Shown here: one piece after another, positions 33,754-46,207 of the stretch
Layout: the number at the start of each line of letters is the position of its first letter
Numbering within the stretch: position 1 is the first letter of the stretch
Origin: Gnetum montanum
Taxonomy: Eukaryota > Streptophyta > Gnetopsida > Gnetales > Gnetaceae
Length of the DNA: 64,000 bases
Assembly (NCBI GenBank): GCA_015680685.1
Contig: MNCI01029393.1
Location: 109,058-173,057, forward strand
Reading direction: 5' to 3'
Program-made: the position numbers and the translations under genes
Notes under the pieces: generated by a model
What the model saw: the letters and a program-made list of their open reading frames with translations, nothing else
Told to the model about the DNA's origin: nothing
Databases searched by the model: none

Positions 33754-33773
33754 GCCCCTCCCCCACAACTAAG
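33754..33773 (-). promoter_or_regulatory. Internal polypurine tract
   Basis: The minus strand reads CTTAGTTGTGGGGGAGGGGC, near-identical to the terminal polypurine tract context. The outer element has it at 38355-38376. Possibly a second plus-strand primer. Confidence 0.5.
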
Positions 33774-33774
33774 C

Positions 33775-35200
33775 TAAACACTTCAGGTTCAAGTAGGTTC
33801 AAATGGAATGAAAATTGGAGGACTAGCGAGCGAGTTATGGATATGAAAGCAAGGGGCACGCAATCATGAGTCATAAAGAGAAAATTGAAAAACTTCCCCA
33901 ACGTGAATAGTTGCAAATGATGGTAAGTCGCACAAGGGGGGTCGCATATATATATAATTTTGAGATGCGATATCGCGACCTATCAATGTTAGGGCACTTA
34001 TGGAATATACTAAATTTTTAATATTTTTTAATATTTTTTTGAAATCAACGATGTGAACTAAGGACATCTGGATGAGTGTTAAAAGGTTTTGGGGTAATTT
34101 AACTAGTTTTGAAGGCACGAAAATTATGATGGTGTGGAATTTATCAATAAGGACCTCAGGTGATAAGGGAGAGAAAAAAGCTATGTGATGGTTCATAGGA
34201 ATGTTTGAATCAGAGGGATAGTTATAAGGGAAATAATATCGTTGAAAACATGCTGAGGGTAATAGATGGTGTGTGGAAGATGTGTTATGAGTGCAAATTA
34301 CAAAGAATTACGCAAGTGGGTACTCCCCGAAGCAGGTTCCAACCTATAATGCCCTTGTGTACGTAGGCACTAGAAGGGTTAAATATAATCCACACTGGTT
34401 CCACAAAACACACACATGTAAGTATCACCGGAATGAGGTAAGAATTCTACGCTATACGAGACATGAGCCATAATTACATGAATAATGAGATGAGATGGAC
34501 TATAGAATGGATTGTAGAGATTGGGACATGAGGTAACTGACCCAAGGCACAATGAATCCTACATGTAAAGCATGATTAATGTGTCATTAACCCATCGTTC
34601 CAAGATCAGGACCAAGTCCATTCCTCTGATCAGTGACACCACATTGTTTCATCCCATGATGAGTGACTATGAGAGTACCAGAACAACAAGGTGTATGATC
34701 ACTTGGCATTTTGTTCAAGGTAGGAGTTAGTTTTTCTTTGTGGCACTTTCTTTATTTTATTGTTTGTTTTTTTTTTTGATTACTGAATCTAGAGGAGCTG
34801 CCAACCTTTAGGCATGGGTGCATGTCTTTCCAGTGGGACCCCCTAGAGTAGCATTGGATTTTTGAGTGCCTTTTTTATTACTCTTACTCCCATTTTGCGT
34901 TAGATCTACAAGGATGTTAGTACGACCATGTTGCGTGGTAACTCTCACAGATGTCACCAAAGAGAATCCACAAGTCCCCTTGATGTCACACCCTAATCAT
35001 TCCCTTTTGATCCATCCTGCTTCATTCTGGGTACATTGAACACAAAATTAAAATTAATTTTAAGTTTTAATAATGTCAAGAATATCACTGTACCCTTGAA
35101 CAGAACCTCTTATTTGTAGAATGGATGAGTGGGTGTAATGGGCTCACTATCCAAATAATTGATCACTCGAGACTCAATAACATAGAACATGCCTCAACCA
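33775..35200 (-). other. Non-coding middle of the inner element
   Basis: No gene. It aligns by eye with 38376-39300 of the outer element (shared words around 'CCTACATGT', 'ATGTCTTTCCAGTGGGACC' and 'AGATCTACAAGGAT'). It contains a GCGATATCGC palindrome at 33965-33976, the same motif as in the LTRs of this element. Confidence 0.6.
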
Positions 35201-35209
35201 ACGAGCCAC

Positions 35210-37027
35210 ATGAGTGTTTTATTTATAAACGAGATTACTTATAAAAACATAAGGAGACAAAAAGACAAAATGATAAAACAAGAAATTGAAAACTGAAAAA
35301 TTGGAAAACAAAAAAGTTGTAAAATTAAAGAAAATGAANGGCATGGTGAGGATTAATAATTGAAAGATGAGGATCCTTGCATGTTGGGAATATTGAAACT
35401 TGGTCATACTTACCCCATTGGGGTTCACACACTTGATTATAGTAAGCATAGTGGGGCAATTTATAAGATGTGGTTCCCAGGTAAAGAGTTGAGCCACTAT
35501 GATACTTAAGACCATAAGATGGTATGAAAGGATCGAGATGTCACTCTCCATGGCTATATTCATTGGACCATATGGTTGTTGGAGTGTTAATTGGTGGCCC
35601 TGATGAAGTGACACAAGACGTTAAGTTCGAAGAGAAGGACGCACCACAGTGTTGGACTTGTGTTGAGTTGGAGAATGCAGTGGCCTCGGAACTATGTTGT
35701 CCCTTCCTACGGTCATGTCTAAAGAAGGGATGCCTTCGATGTTGATGAGGTCTCTCACTGCTGTTGGGAATAGTAGCATAAGTAATGTTCGTGGGTTGTT
35801 GCTGTGGTGCAGACACTTCAGGAATAGTTGGTAGTGATGTAGAAGGAGGGAAAGGATGAGAATGTTGAAATTTAGGAGAAGTGTNNNNNNNNNNNNNNNN
35901 NNNNNNNNNNNNNNNNNNNNNNNNNNNNNNNNNNNNNNNNNNNNNNNNNNNNNNNNNNNNNNNNNNNNNNNNNNNNNNNNNNNNNNNNNNNNNNNNNNNN
36001 NNNNNNNNNNNNNNNNNNNNNNNNNNNNNNNNNNNNNNNNNNNNNNNNNNNNNNNNNNNNNNNNNNNNNNNNNNNNNNNNNNNNNNNNNNNNNNNNNNNN
36101 NNNNNNNNNNNNNNNNNNNNNNNNNNNNNNNNNNNNNNNNNNNNNNNNNNNNNNNNNNNNNNNNNNNNNNNNNNNNNNNNNNNNNNNNNNNNNNNNNNNN
36201 NNNNNNNNNNNNNNNNNNNNNNNNNNNNNNNNNNNNNNNNNNNNNNNNNNNNNNNNNNNNNNNNNNNNNNNNNNNNNNNNNNNNNNNNNNNNNNNNNNNN
36301 NNNNNNNNNNNNNNNNNNNNNNNNNNNNNNNNNNNNNNNNNNNNNNNNNNNNNNNNNNNNNNNNNNNNNNNNNNNNNNNNNNNNNNNNNNNNNNNNNNNN
36401 NNNNNNNNNNNNNNNNNNNNNNNNNNNNNNNNNNNNNNNNNNNNNNNNNNNNNNNNNNNNNNNNNNNNNNNNNNNNNNNNNNNNNNNNNNNNNNNNNNNN
36501 NNNNNNNNNNNNNNNNNNNNNNNNNNNNNNNNNNNNNNNNNNNNNNNNNNNNNNNNNNNNNNNNNNNNNNNNNNNNNNNNNNNNNNNNNNNNNNNNNNNN
36601 NNNNNNNNNNNNNNNNNNNNNNNNNNNNNNNNNNNNNNNNNNNNNNNNNNNNNNNNNNNNNNNNNNNNNNNNNNNNNNAGGCATCGTAGAAGGCTTGTAA
36701 ATGTTGTTGCAAATCTAAGTCATAGCCTCCCGAGAAATTGGGAAAGTTGTTTAAATCGAGCCTGGGTAGGTGGCTCTCTTTACGATGCCTACAGGAGATT
36801 CGAATAGCCTCTTGTATTTGCGTTATGTTTGTAGTGGCTACTAGGGGTTCATTGTCATCGAGTAAGTTATGCTTTCATGCGTTGGGACGATGCTACCTTT
36901 GTTTATGTTTATAAGAAATCCCCACCTCAGATTGTGTACTCCAATCTTCATTGTCATATAATTCATTGGTTCTCCAATGAATTGCCTTACTAGATGTGGC
37001 ATTATCGTAGTCTTGTAGGAGAGGCAT
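35210..37027 (-). pseudogene. Inner element gag, interrupted by the assembly gap
   Basis: ATG at 37027 on the minus strand. A capsid-type segment GYDLDLQQHLQAFYDA ends at the gap (36679). After the gap, a Pro/Ser/Gln-rich C-terminal part (35880-35540) includes SVSAPQQQPTNITYATIPNS-like text and TTIWSNEYSHGE before a stop. A single N at 35339 lies further downstream. Homologous to the gags at 42533, 27163 and 61557. The zinc-knuckle region, if any, would lie in the gap. Confidence 0.65.
35885..36678. other. Assembly gap (794 Ns)
   Basis: Run of N. The three very long X-only open frames across it are meaningless. Confidence 1.
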
Positions 37028-37150
37028 GGTTGTGAAATTGTGTGTGAAATTGTATGTGAATTTTTGTAATTATTTTTTTCCTAAAAGATATATCGTTAAT
37101 TCCTATACAATGACCTTGTATGATATAACTAATCTAGATAACTAGCATCG

Positions 37151-37169
37151 TCCCTGGCAATAGCGCCAA
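37151..37169 (-). promoter_or_regulatory. Primer-binding site, tRNA-Asp type
   Basis: The minus strand reads TTGGCGCTATTGCCAGGGA, directly inside the 5' LTR, against TGGCGCCGTTGCCGGGGA expected for plant tRNA-Asp (GUC). Confidence 0.8.
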
Positions 37170-38019
37170 TGATGAGTGGAGAGGTACCCCTACACTCAAC
37201 CATACGAATATGAGCGTTTCACGCACGATCTGGTCGAACTCCATAGATGGACTATTTGTGGTTTCTAGATAGTTACTCGTAGATCACAGTTCGTTGTCTT
37301 CCCACCTGGACTAGTATTAGCTTTGTCACGTATGGTTTAGTCTAGAGTGAGGTGAATGATGTGTCCCTACACTAACACTACTCCTGGGTGTGATGGTAAA
37401 TAATGTTAACTAAGCTAGGAAAGAGAGAGTCTAAACTAACCTAAGTGCGATGAGCATTCGGTCCTTAATCATCCGTACACATCTTGGACCTTGTGCACAA
37501 CTACCACTGGGATTACCAAGCACATGGCCTAGGTACGCTACTGGGTTACCAAGTAGTCACACTTAAATGCTCATGATTAAGTCGTACTCATTCCGTGTTA
37601 CTAGGAGATAAGGGTAGGGAGATATTAACTACGAAAGTAGTAAATGACAATAACAATTAAATAATTAAGTTAAGTGGATGCTACAATGATGAAGTAATTT
37701 CGATCTTTATTGCCGGTCATGTGTGTGTCCAAGTACATCGCACTCGAATAAGGATGCTGTACAATTACAATCATCACACTGCAGGCATGCACTAGGAGAA
37801 AAGGATGGAGAGGAAAAAATGACAAAAATTCTCTACCTTAGTACTAAAAAATACAAAATTTAAACTTCAAAAATTAACTCCTACCAAATCTGACTACCTC
37901 TTATTTATAGATGAGGAGACAGGCTATGATATCGCGTACGCGATATCATGTTTAGGCTATGATATCACATACGTGATATCATGGATGCGATATCGTAGCC
38001 AAAAATTCATGACTCATCA
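37170..38019 (-). repeat. Inner element 5' LTR
   Basis: 850 bp. Carries a perfect 24-bp palindrome at 37926-37949 (core GATATCGCGTACGCGATATC) and a second near-perfect one at 37960-37983. A TATA box reads TATAAAT on the minus strand near 37904-37912. It is 22 bp longer than the partner, partly through an insertion near 37750. Confidence 0.88.
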
Positions 38020-41000
38020 AATTCTTAGTACTTTTCTACCTTGCTCATACTCTTGGTTAGATCAAGTTCCTATCATATTATGATTACAAAGTTAGAAAAA
38101 TTTGCAAAAAAATGAACCTCTTAGGTGTTATATCTTTTAGTTACTTGTGACATTCTATTGTTTTCCTTGCTTATTATGGCCTAAAATAGTTGATATGGTC
38201 TATTAGATGTATTATTTGAATCTTTCTAGCCTTAGTTTGATTTATTAACTTGAAGATTCTTATTATCTCTTTGTACTTACCCTTTATAGTATCTTCCAGT
38301 GTTATGAATTTTTGGCTCAAATTTTCAAATCTTCACTTATATCATGCAATGCACACCTCCCTCTCCACAACTAAGTTGAACACTCTAGGATTAACAAGAT
38401 TTAAGAATTTTGGAAATCATAGCTATGAGGATGAAGTTATGGCCTTTGGAAGCTAGCGTGCATGATTTCTAAAAAAAACTGCAAAACTCTCTTGTTGCAA
38501 AATGAGAAAGTGAAGACTTTCACTAACTCCTACACATATACATACTATTTTTATATGCACAACATTGTAGATATGACATTGTAGGTGCCTACGACATTGT
38601 AGCTATGATGTCACTATTAAAAATTTCAATTTTTTCATTAATTTTTTCTAGGAAAAAAATGAGTCAAATGGAATGTTTGGAAGATGTGAAGCTTGTCTAG
38701 AGGATCTTGGACCATTAGTATCACTATATTTGGAAAATAATGCTATATTATACAACAAAACCACAAGTTATGATTAAATATGCAGTGAGGTGGAATGGAC
38801 TAGAGAAGGGATTGTTGAATTTGGGATGTGAGGTGTCTTACCATAGGCATAATGAATTCTTGTGTTTTATTAGTGGTTAAAGTAATCATTAGCCTTTATG
38901 TCCAAGATTAAAACCAAGTCTAAACCACATTCCAGTGACATCACATTATTTCATCTCTTGGAATTACAATTGTAAGACTACCGCTAATGCAAAGAGTATC
39001 ATCACTTAGCGTATTGTCCAAGGGAGGGGTTTATTCATGGCACTTTTTTATTTTTAAGATTTTTGAAAAGTTGTCTTCCTTAAAGCATGGGTAACATGTC
39101 TTTCCAGTGGGACCCCTAGAAATTTATTCTGTGCTCTTTTATTTTTATCTATGTCAACCTTACCAATGGACTACCTTTAGGCATGGGTAACATGTCTTTC
39201 TAGTGACATGGTAAGGCAACACTTATTTTACTCTTCCATTTTTCATTAGATCTACAAGGATATAATACAACCTTAGCAACATGGTAGAACATACAGAAGT
39301 AATTTAAGAGAGTCCAAAAATCCCCTTGGTTCTTCACTCTTCTATCTAAGCATAATGATCACATGTTTATTCTTAGTTTTATTATGAAAAGAATATCATT
39401 ATGGCCATGGTAAGAATTACTTATCATTGGAATGGATGGATGGATGGTGTGGTCTCATTGTATAGATAATCAATCCCTCATGATTGATAATATAGAGAAA
39501 TCTTCACTGTATTGGGAGTACATGTTACCTTATTTGGTGTGTTTTATTGAACATTAACAAAAATATGTACAAGTAAGAATAATAGGAAAGCATAGAAAAA
39601 TTGTAAAAGATATCAAGACTTACAAAGATAGTAAGAATGAAAGATTATTAACGAATTAGAAAATATCAAAGAATATGAAAACTTTAAGAAATGAAAAAGT
39701 ATAAAAGAATGAGAAGATATTAAAGAATGTGAAAAAGTATTTAGAAAAGAAAAAGGTATAAAAAAATTATAAATCACAAAAAAGTAGAAAACAAAAAAGT
39801 TAAAAAGCACTTATTAATTCCTAAGTCAAGATAAGGCCTCTCCCCACAATTGAACTCATGGGAGAGTGTTCGAAAAATGCACCCTATATCCCTTGGATCA
39901 TACACTTTAGGTTTTTCACTTACCATCCTTAGTGACTTATTCTTTCGGTTATTGTCTCATGTAATCTTGATGGTAATTGAATTTTGATCATCTAAGTCCT
40001 TAGTTTTGCTTTTTATTGGTGTATGATTATGGTGCAATATCTGTTTTTGTTAGCTCTTAGTTCAAGGCATTTTCTTAGAATAGGAGTTAATAAGTGGTTT
40101 AGATGTTTCCATGCATGTTTTAGATGATTGAAAGTTCTTAGTTGTTGGCCACTAGTTATCTTTTGGTTTAGTGGCCCTTGCTCTTTCTTGTGCACACACT
40201 TGTTTTTCACATTTGTTGTGGACTAGTGTAATGACTGTGTTGACATTTTGGAAGGTTAGCCCACAACTTCACCCTTGTTTTTTAGTAGTAATTCATGGAA
40301 TTGCCTGTCTCTTCATAGTGATAGGTTCATATATTATGTTTTTCATTGAAGTAGCAATGGGTGTTGTCCCTTGCATAAGATTAGAAGACATTATTTTGAT
40401 GAGGAAGAGTGTTGCAACCAACTGGCCTTATGCTAGTTTTGATGAGCTAGTAGATCTATGAGTTTTGTACTCATGTGTGAAAACTATCCTAAATAAATGA
40501 TGTTTTTGAGATTGTGGTTGAGCTATACTAGCATTATCATTTACATGTATGTTCATAGCATAAGTGGCATTCTTCTATTGATGTTGTGGTGCCAATCCTT
40601 CTTGTGTTGTTGGTGGTGACATATGATGGAGGAAAGTATGAGAATATTAAGGATGTCATGGAGGATAAGAGGTTTGAGATGGTGATCCAATAGGAGATGC
40701 TATGGGTTGATGATATTGGAGAGAGTAGTAGTAGTGATTTGAGGTAGAGGAAGTAGAACCAGTTAGGTAAATAGGTTGTTAAACATAATATTCATCTGCG
40801 TCTAGTTGGTAGTAAGGGTAGTGCTAGTTTCATGATGGCCTTCCCCATGATTGTGGGTTTTTCCACTACAGTTAATAGTAGTTTTGAGGCTGATAATAAG
40901 TCCCACTAGGATAGTGCTATTGGTTCTAGGATTGTCTATAATTACCTTGTGAGCAAGGTAATTTCCTAGGCATTTGCTTTTGTACAAACTTGGAATTTAG

Positions 41001-42644
41001 AGCAAAAGCCCCAAACTCTCATAGATGTAACATAACTGAGCAATAGCCCTTTGGATGGTCATATTGGTAGATGTCACATCCATCATCTTCTTTTGTGATT
41101 GAGTCTATAGCCTCTTCTATTACATCTATTTTCTCTTTTGCTGATAAGTGTTCCTACTTGTTTCTTTGTTCTTTTTCCTCTTCTTATTTTGATTACTCGA
41201 TCCTTTTTACATTACCCTCTCCTCTATGGTTTTCACGTATGTTGTAACTTTTTCATTTATGAACTCCCAAATCTTATCTATCCTTGCTTTAAGTTTAGCA
41301 ATAGACTTTTGTATTGATAAGGTTTGTTCTGAAAGCATCTTATTAAGAGCTACCTCTTTTTCCTCATCATAGATATGTTACCCCTTCTTTTGAAGAGTTG
41401 GATCCTAGTTATATTCTTTTACATTCTCTTGTTTATGTATAACTCTCGTTATTCTTTTATCACTTATTCAACTAGCCTTTGTATTTGATGGACTTTTAAT
41501 TTGGATAACCAACCTTGGGCATAAGTTCCAAGGGTCTCTCTCATTTGGTTACAAAGCCCATCTATGATGTGGAAAACATTACACTTTTTGAGAAAAACCA
41601 TGGCCTAGACATCTATGTAGTAGAGAATAGTATCTATCCAAGGCCACATCCAAGGATTTATGTTGTTCTTGCTTCCATCCTTGGATTTGATTTCTTAGGT
41701 TAGACACTCTTGCATAGGTTTTTTATTTCTTGTTGAAGAGCTCAAGCATTGTGGACCATTGGTGGATTGAATCTAGCTCTAATGATATATACCAACTTTC
41801 GGCTTCTTCTATTAGTGTTCTATGAAAGATCTTAAGCTTTTTCCACTGACTGTCGATGTTTTATAAGGTGCAAACATCATAGAATACTTGTAAATCATGT
41901 TGTGGGTTAGAATTATAGTGGTCCTAAAATCTAGGAATGTTATTCATATCAAGTATTTTGATGCAACTTTCCCTTTGATGCCTATGGGTGTTCTGACTAC
42001 CTCCGTTATCTATGTCATGCTCCTAGTAGCCAATAAGGGTTCATCATCATCAGACATGTAGTGGTGATGATTTCTATTTCTATTTTTTTGATTATGATGA
42101 TCTCATATACGCTCACTTTGATGATCTCTTGTAGTTTTATTTCTATCTTCATCTTGATCCCTTAGTATATCTCTATTTCGATACCTACATTGATCCTTGT
42201 TATAACTAGCCATGGAAGAGGAAGAGGAAGATGGGAAACTGGGAGAATCACCATGACTACTATATCTCCCTCTATGGTCCCTTGATTTATCTCTTTGAGG
42301 GTTGGAGGAGGTCCTAGACTTGAGGCCCTCCTTGTTCTAGGACTGACTCCATCTCCTCTAGGGTTGTTTGCATTAGTTAAACGTAGTCTTTAAGAGTAGT
42401 AAGGGTCTAAATGAGTGTAGGAAATCCCTGCTTGTGGTTTTTGACTCAATTTTTCCTTAGTATAGATCCTATCATTTTTCCTATGAGTGTTCTCATCATA
42501 CAATGCATTATTGGTCCTATGTGAAGAAGACATGGTTTTACTTAATAATGTGTGTGACTTAAAATATTAATATTTTTGAAAAGATGGATTGTTAATACAT
42601 TTACAGTATCATGTATAATATAACTAATCTAGATAACTAGCACA
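38020..42644 (-). mobile_element. Outer element, 5' internal part
   Basis: Continues the outer minus-strand element beyond the inner insertion. It holds a purine tract at 38355-38376, a second GTGGGGAGAGGCC-type tract at about 39836-39850, non-coding DNA to about 40100, then gag (40100-42533). No pol motifs were found, so this copy also looks pol-less, although internal deletion is evident. Confidence 0.65.
40100..42533 (-). pseudogene. Outer element gag (decayed)
   Basis: ATG at 42533 (ATGTCTTCTTCACATAGG), followed by HRTNNALYDENTHRKNDRIY and GISYTHLDPYYS. Further on comes a capsid-like GLCNQMRETLGTYAQG segment near 41480-41560, matching 28090-28150 and 62815-62870. The downstream part is Tyr/Pro/Gly-rich. 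Many stops. Confidence 0.65.
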
Positions 42645-42664
42645 ATCCTTGGCAACAGTGCCAA
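42645..42664 (-). promoter_or_regulatory. Primer-binding site of the outer element
   Basis: The minus strand reads TTGGCACTGTTGCCAAGGAT, a worn tRNA-Asp-type site next to the LTR at 42665. Confidence 0.7.
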
Positions 42665-43422
42665 TGATGAGCGGCAAGTACCCCTATGCCCAACCATATG
42701 AATCACAAGCGTTCATGCACAATTTGGTCAAATTCCATGGATGAGACTAGTTGTGACATCTAGATTGTTAAGAATTGATTTTAGGACATTGTCTTCCCAC
42801 TTGGACTAGTGGTAGCTTTGTCATGTATGGTTTAGTCCAAAGTGAGACATATGATAATTGATGTTGTTAGGCCCTGTTTACTGCTAGCGATAAATGTAAT
42901 TGGGAATGAATATTAGTTCTAAATCTAAGTAATGATGGTAAGGTACATCTACTCTAGCCTAGAGCAATGAGCATTTGGTCCTAGCTTACCATACACATTT
43001 TGGGCTCATGTAACTGTTACTAGGTTACCCAACATTATGCTACTAGGTAAACCAAGCAATAACACTATTGGGATTACCAAATGATTACACTTAAATGCTT
43101 GAAACTAATCGTACTTATTCCACTTTACTAATGAACAATAAAGTAAAGTACTTGAAAATGTAAATGATTATCTAGAAAGTAGTAAAAACTATGCTAAATA
43201 AAAAAGAAAACTAAGTGGGTGTTGCAATGATGAAAAGCAATCTTGATCTTTATTTTTAGACATGAACTATGCCAAAGTACACTTCACTTGAATCAAGATT
43301 TTGTACAACTACTCAACATCACACTATAGGCATTCACTCTATTGCTCAAACTATGAAAACAAACTGCAAGAGTCTACCTAAGGTTGAAATGAAACTTCTC
43401 CTAATTCGTGCATCCAAGTGTT
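42665..43422 (-). repeat. Outer element 5' LTR, U3-truncated
   Basis: Matches 28217-28975 from TGATGAGC to CCAAGTGTT, then stops. About 120 bp of U3, including the TATA box and palindromes, are missing, and unrelated integrase sequence follows. Confidence 0.8.
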
Positions 43423-46207
43423 GAATCATACATGGACAAAGTCTCTTCAACCTTCTTCTCAAGATTTTCCTTCACTTGTATATGAAGATCCCTCATCTCT
43501 TGCACAAAATCAACACTTAGTTGAGGTTCTCCCTTAAAGCTCCTTATATTGTCTACAATCTTTGGACAAAAATAATATTTACCTCAAATGGGCTTTTCCA
43601 ATGGAAACATGAAAAACATTATTACAGGAAAATTCAATATGACACATCAAATTTTCCCAATAATTGGGCTATGCATCACATAAACATCTTAAAATATTAA
43701 ACAAAGATTTATTAACCACCTCTATTTGGCCATCAAATTATGGATGATATGCACTAGAAAAATTCAACTTTGTCCTTGAAATTTTTTAAAGGGACCTTAA
43801 AAAATGACTAGCAAACTTGGAGTCTCTATCATTAACAAAATTTAAAAGAATCTCATGCAATTTTACAACTTGTTGGAAGGAAAATTTGTTACATGAGATG
43901 TATCACTGACCTTTTTACATTGAATGCACTATTTCATCTTGGAGAATTTGTCTACCATAACAAAGGTAACATCATTCACATTTTTGATTTTTGAAATCTC
44001 ACTCACAATGTCCATTGACATACTTTTCCATGGATCCTTAGGAATTGGTAAAGGTATATAATGTTCATCCACTCCTTTACCTCCTTTGAATTTCTAACAT
44101 GTTAAACACTTCTTCACAAATTTGAAAACTTCAGATGTCATTCTAGGCCAAAATAGTGCCTACCCACAAGCTCCAATGTTTTACCTCTACTCATATGACC
44201 TACCATGCCACCACAATGCTTTTCAACCAAATTCCTTTTCCCTAAAATCATTGTTAGAAACATACACCTTTCCATTCTTGAATAATAGTTCATCTTGAAT
44301 ATGATAGTCCCTTCATTGGTCTATCCTATCTAACAATGATTCCTTGAGGCTTTTCCAAGCTTTCCCAAAATCATAATCATGTTCATACAAATTAGCAAAA
44401 TCACCCATACCTTTTACATGAGGCACATTGATATTCACCACATGCACCCTAATCAACCCATCAATTACCACATTGCCTTTCCCACTTTTGTGTTTAAGCA
44501 CAAAATTAAACTCCTATAATTATGCAACTCACTTCATGCATTTAGCACTCAACTTTTTTTGGGAACTGAGGAATTAAAGTGCTTTGTAGTCTGTCATCAA
44601 AGTAAACTCCTTGGGTAATAAGTAATGCCTCCAATGCTTGATTACTTGAAGAATAACATGCAACATCTTCTCATATATGCTATATTTTTACCTTAACTCA
44701 TTCAACTTTTCTAAAAAGAAAGTAACATGCCTATCTTCTTGTAAAAGAATTGCTCCAATGGCAAGTCCACTTGCATTCATCTCCACTCGAAAAAGCTTAT
44801 GGGAATTTGTTATTGCAAACACCAATTCACTAGTTATTTTTACCTTCAACAAGTCAAAGATCCTTTGGTTTTCATCACACCACCTAAAATCTTTATTCTT
44901 CTTTAGCAAAGCAAGCATAGGTTAAGAAATATCACTAAACGTTTTTATGAACCTCTAATAAAATCCTACTAAACCAAGAAATTATCTTACCTTCCTAATA
45001 TATATAGGATTTGGCTAATCTTTAATAGCCCTCACCTTGGTAGCTTCCATCCAAATTTGATTTTTAAAAACCACATGTCCCAAATATGTGATCTTGCTCT
45101 TGAAGAAATGACTTTTCTTCACATTGATCACTAAATGTACCTCCTCCAATTTCAGACGTACTATACTCAAGTGATCCAAGTGCTCCTCCTCATTAGAGAT
45201 ATAAACCAAAATACCCTTAAATAAGACAATACAACACTTACCAATCATTTCTTTGAGTACATCATGCATCAAAATCATTAATATAGTAGGTGCATTTGTG
45301 AGTTCAAGTGGCATTATTGATCACTCAAAAAATCTATTTGGTATTTTGAAAGTTTTCTTTCATTTATCACTAGGCTTAATCTAAATTTGATGGTAACCAC
45401 CTTTTAAATCAATTTTTCTGATAAGGACATTGAGGATATCATCCATGCTTAGAATAAGAAACTTGTATCTCACTATTATCTTATTCACTACCCTTGAACC
45501 AGCGAAAACTCTCCATTTGTCACTATCCTTCTTTGGTACAAGCACTATTAGAATTACACAAGGTGATATGAATTTCCTCATGAAGCCATTTGCAAGTAAC
45601 TCCTCTACTTACCTTTACAATTCTACCTACTGATTTAGTGCCATTCGGTATGCTCTCTTATTTGGAATGATAACACTAGGGATGAAGTCAATTTGGTACT
45701 GTACATTCCTCATTGGTGCAAATCCATCCAATTCCCCTTTGAACACCTTGAGAAATTTCTTCTTTAAGCCTAGCATACATGTTGGAAATTTTACCTAAAC
45801 AACATCATGGTTAGAAGCATCAACTCATATAATAACAAAACAATAACTAGTTTTATCATGTTTTTTTAATGTATTACCTCTCTCCTAGAAGGATTAAGGA
45901 AGCACTAAGTGAGGTTTGATGCTTCACTTTTTTAGCTATTATAGGAATCAACTCATGGATTCCATTAGGTCTAGCTACACTTCATACATTTCTTACTCCA
46001 TCAACTTGAGCCTCATTGTGAAAATTCTAGGGTCTTCTAATAATTACATTAGCATAATTAATTGATAGTACATCATATTTCACAACATCATGATAAATCT
46101 CAATTTTAAATTTCAAAACACATTAGTCTCTCACCTCTTGAGAGAAGTCTCTTAAGAACCAATGTAACTTGTAGGATTTAGGATGAGGATTTGTTACTAA
46201 ATATAAT
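43423..46207 (-). pseudogene. iMet-primed gypsy pol: RT, RNase H, integrase (truncated)
   Basis: Minus-strand pol of a second gypsy lineage. In order: the end of protease (NPHPKSYKLHWF, 46190-46150); RT with KGFMRKFISPCVI-like and VPKKDSDKWRVFAGSRVVNKI (45590-45490; cited in part) and IDLKGGYHQI; FKGILVYI where F-D-D-I-L-V-Y is expected (45230); TYLGHVVFKN; RNase H (44918-44600); an integrase zinc finger and core (SMDIVSEISKIKNVNDVTFVMVDKFSKM near 44030-43950; cited in part). It ends near 43430 in KENLEKKVEE, past the core. The catalytic residues are mutated. A solo LTR (46208-47029) splits it from gag. Confidence 0.8.

Larger units (their letters stand above)
29668..38019 (-). mobile_element. 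Inner LTR retrotransposon, nearly complete, without visible pol
   Basis: Two LTRs (29668-30495 and 37170-38019), a tRNA-Asp-type primer site (37151-37169) and a polypurine tract (30496-30506), with 5-bp flanks AATTT / AATTC (one mismatch) as the target duplication. The order on the minus strand is: LTR, primer site, gag (from 37027, broken by the N gap), about 1.5 kb of non-coding DNA with an internal purine tract (33754-33773), a long extra ORF (33451-30493), polypurine tract, LTR. No protease, RT, RNase H or integrase motif is seen. The gap of 794 Ns and the remaining 5.9 kb leave little room for a full pol. Probably non-autonomous, using proteins of its relatives. It is inserted in the outer element of the same family. 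Confidence 0.85.

Noticed and set aside
35621-36807. Very long open frames of 270-363 codons
   Set aside because: They run through the 794-N gap, so they carry no sequence evidence except the short gag ends.
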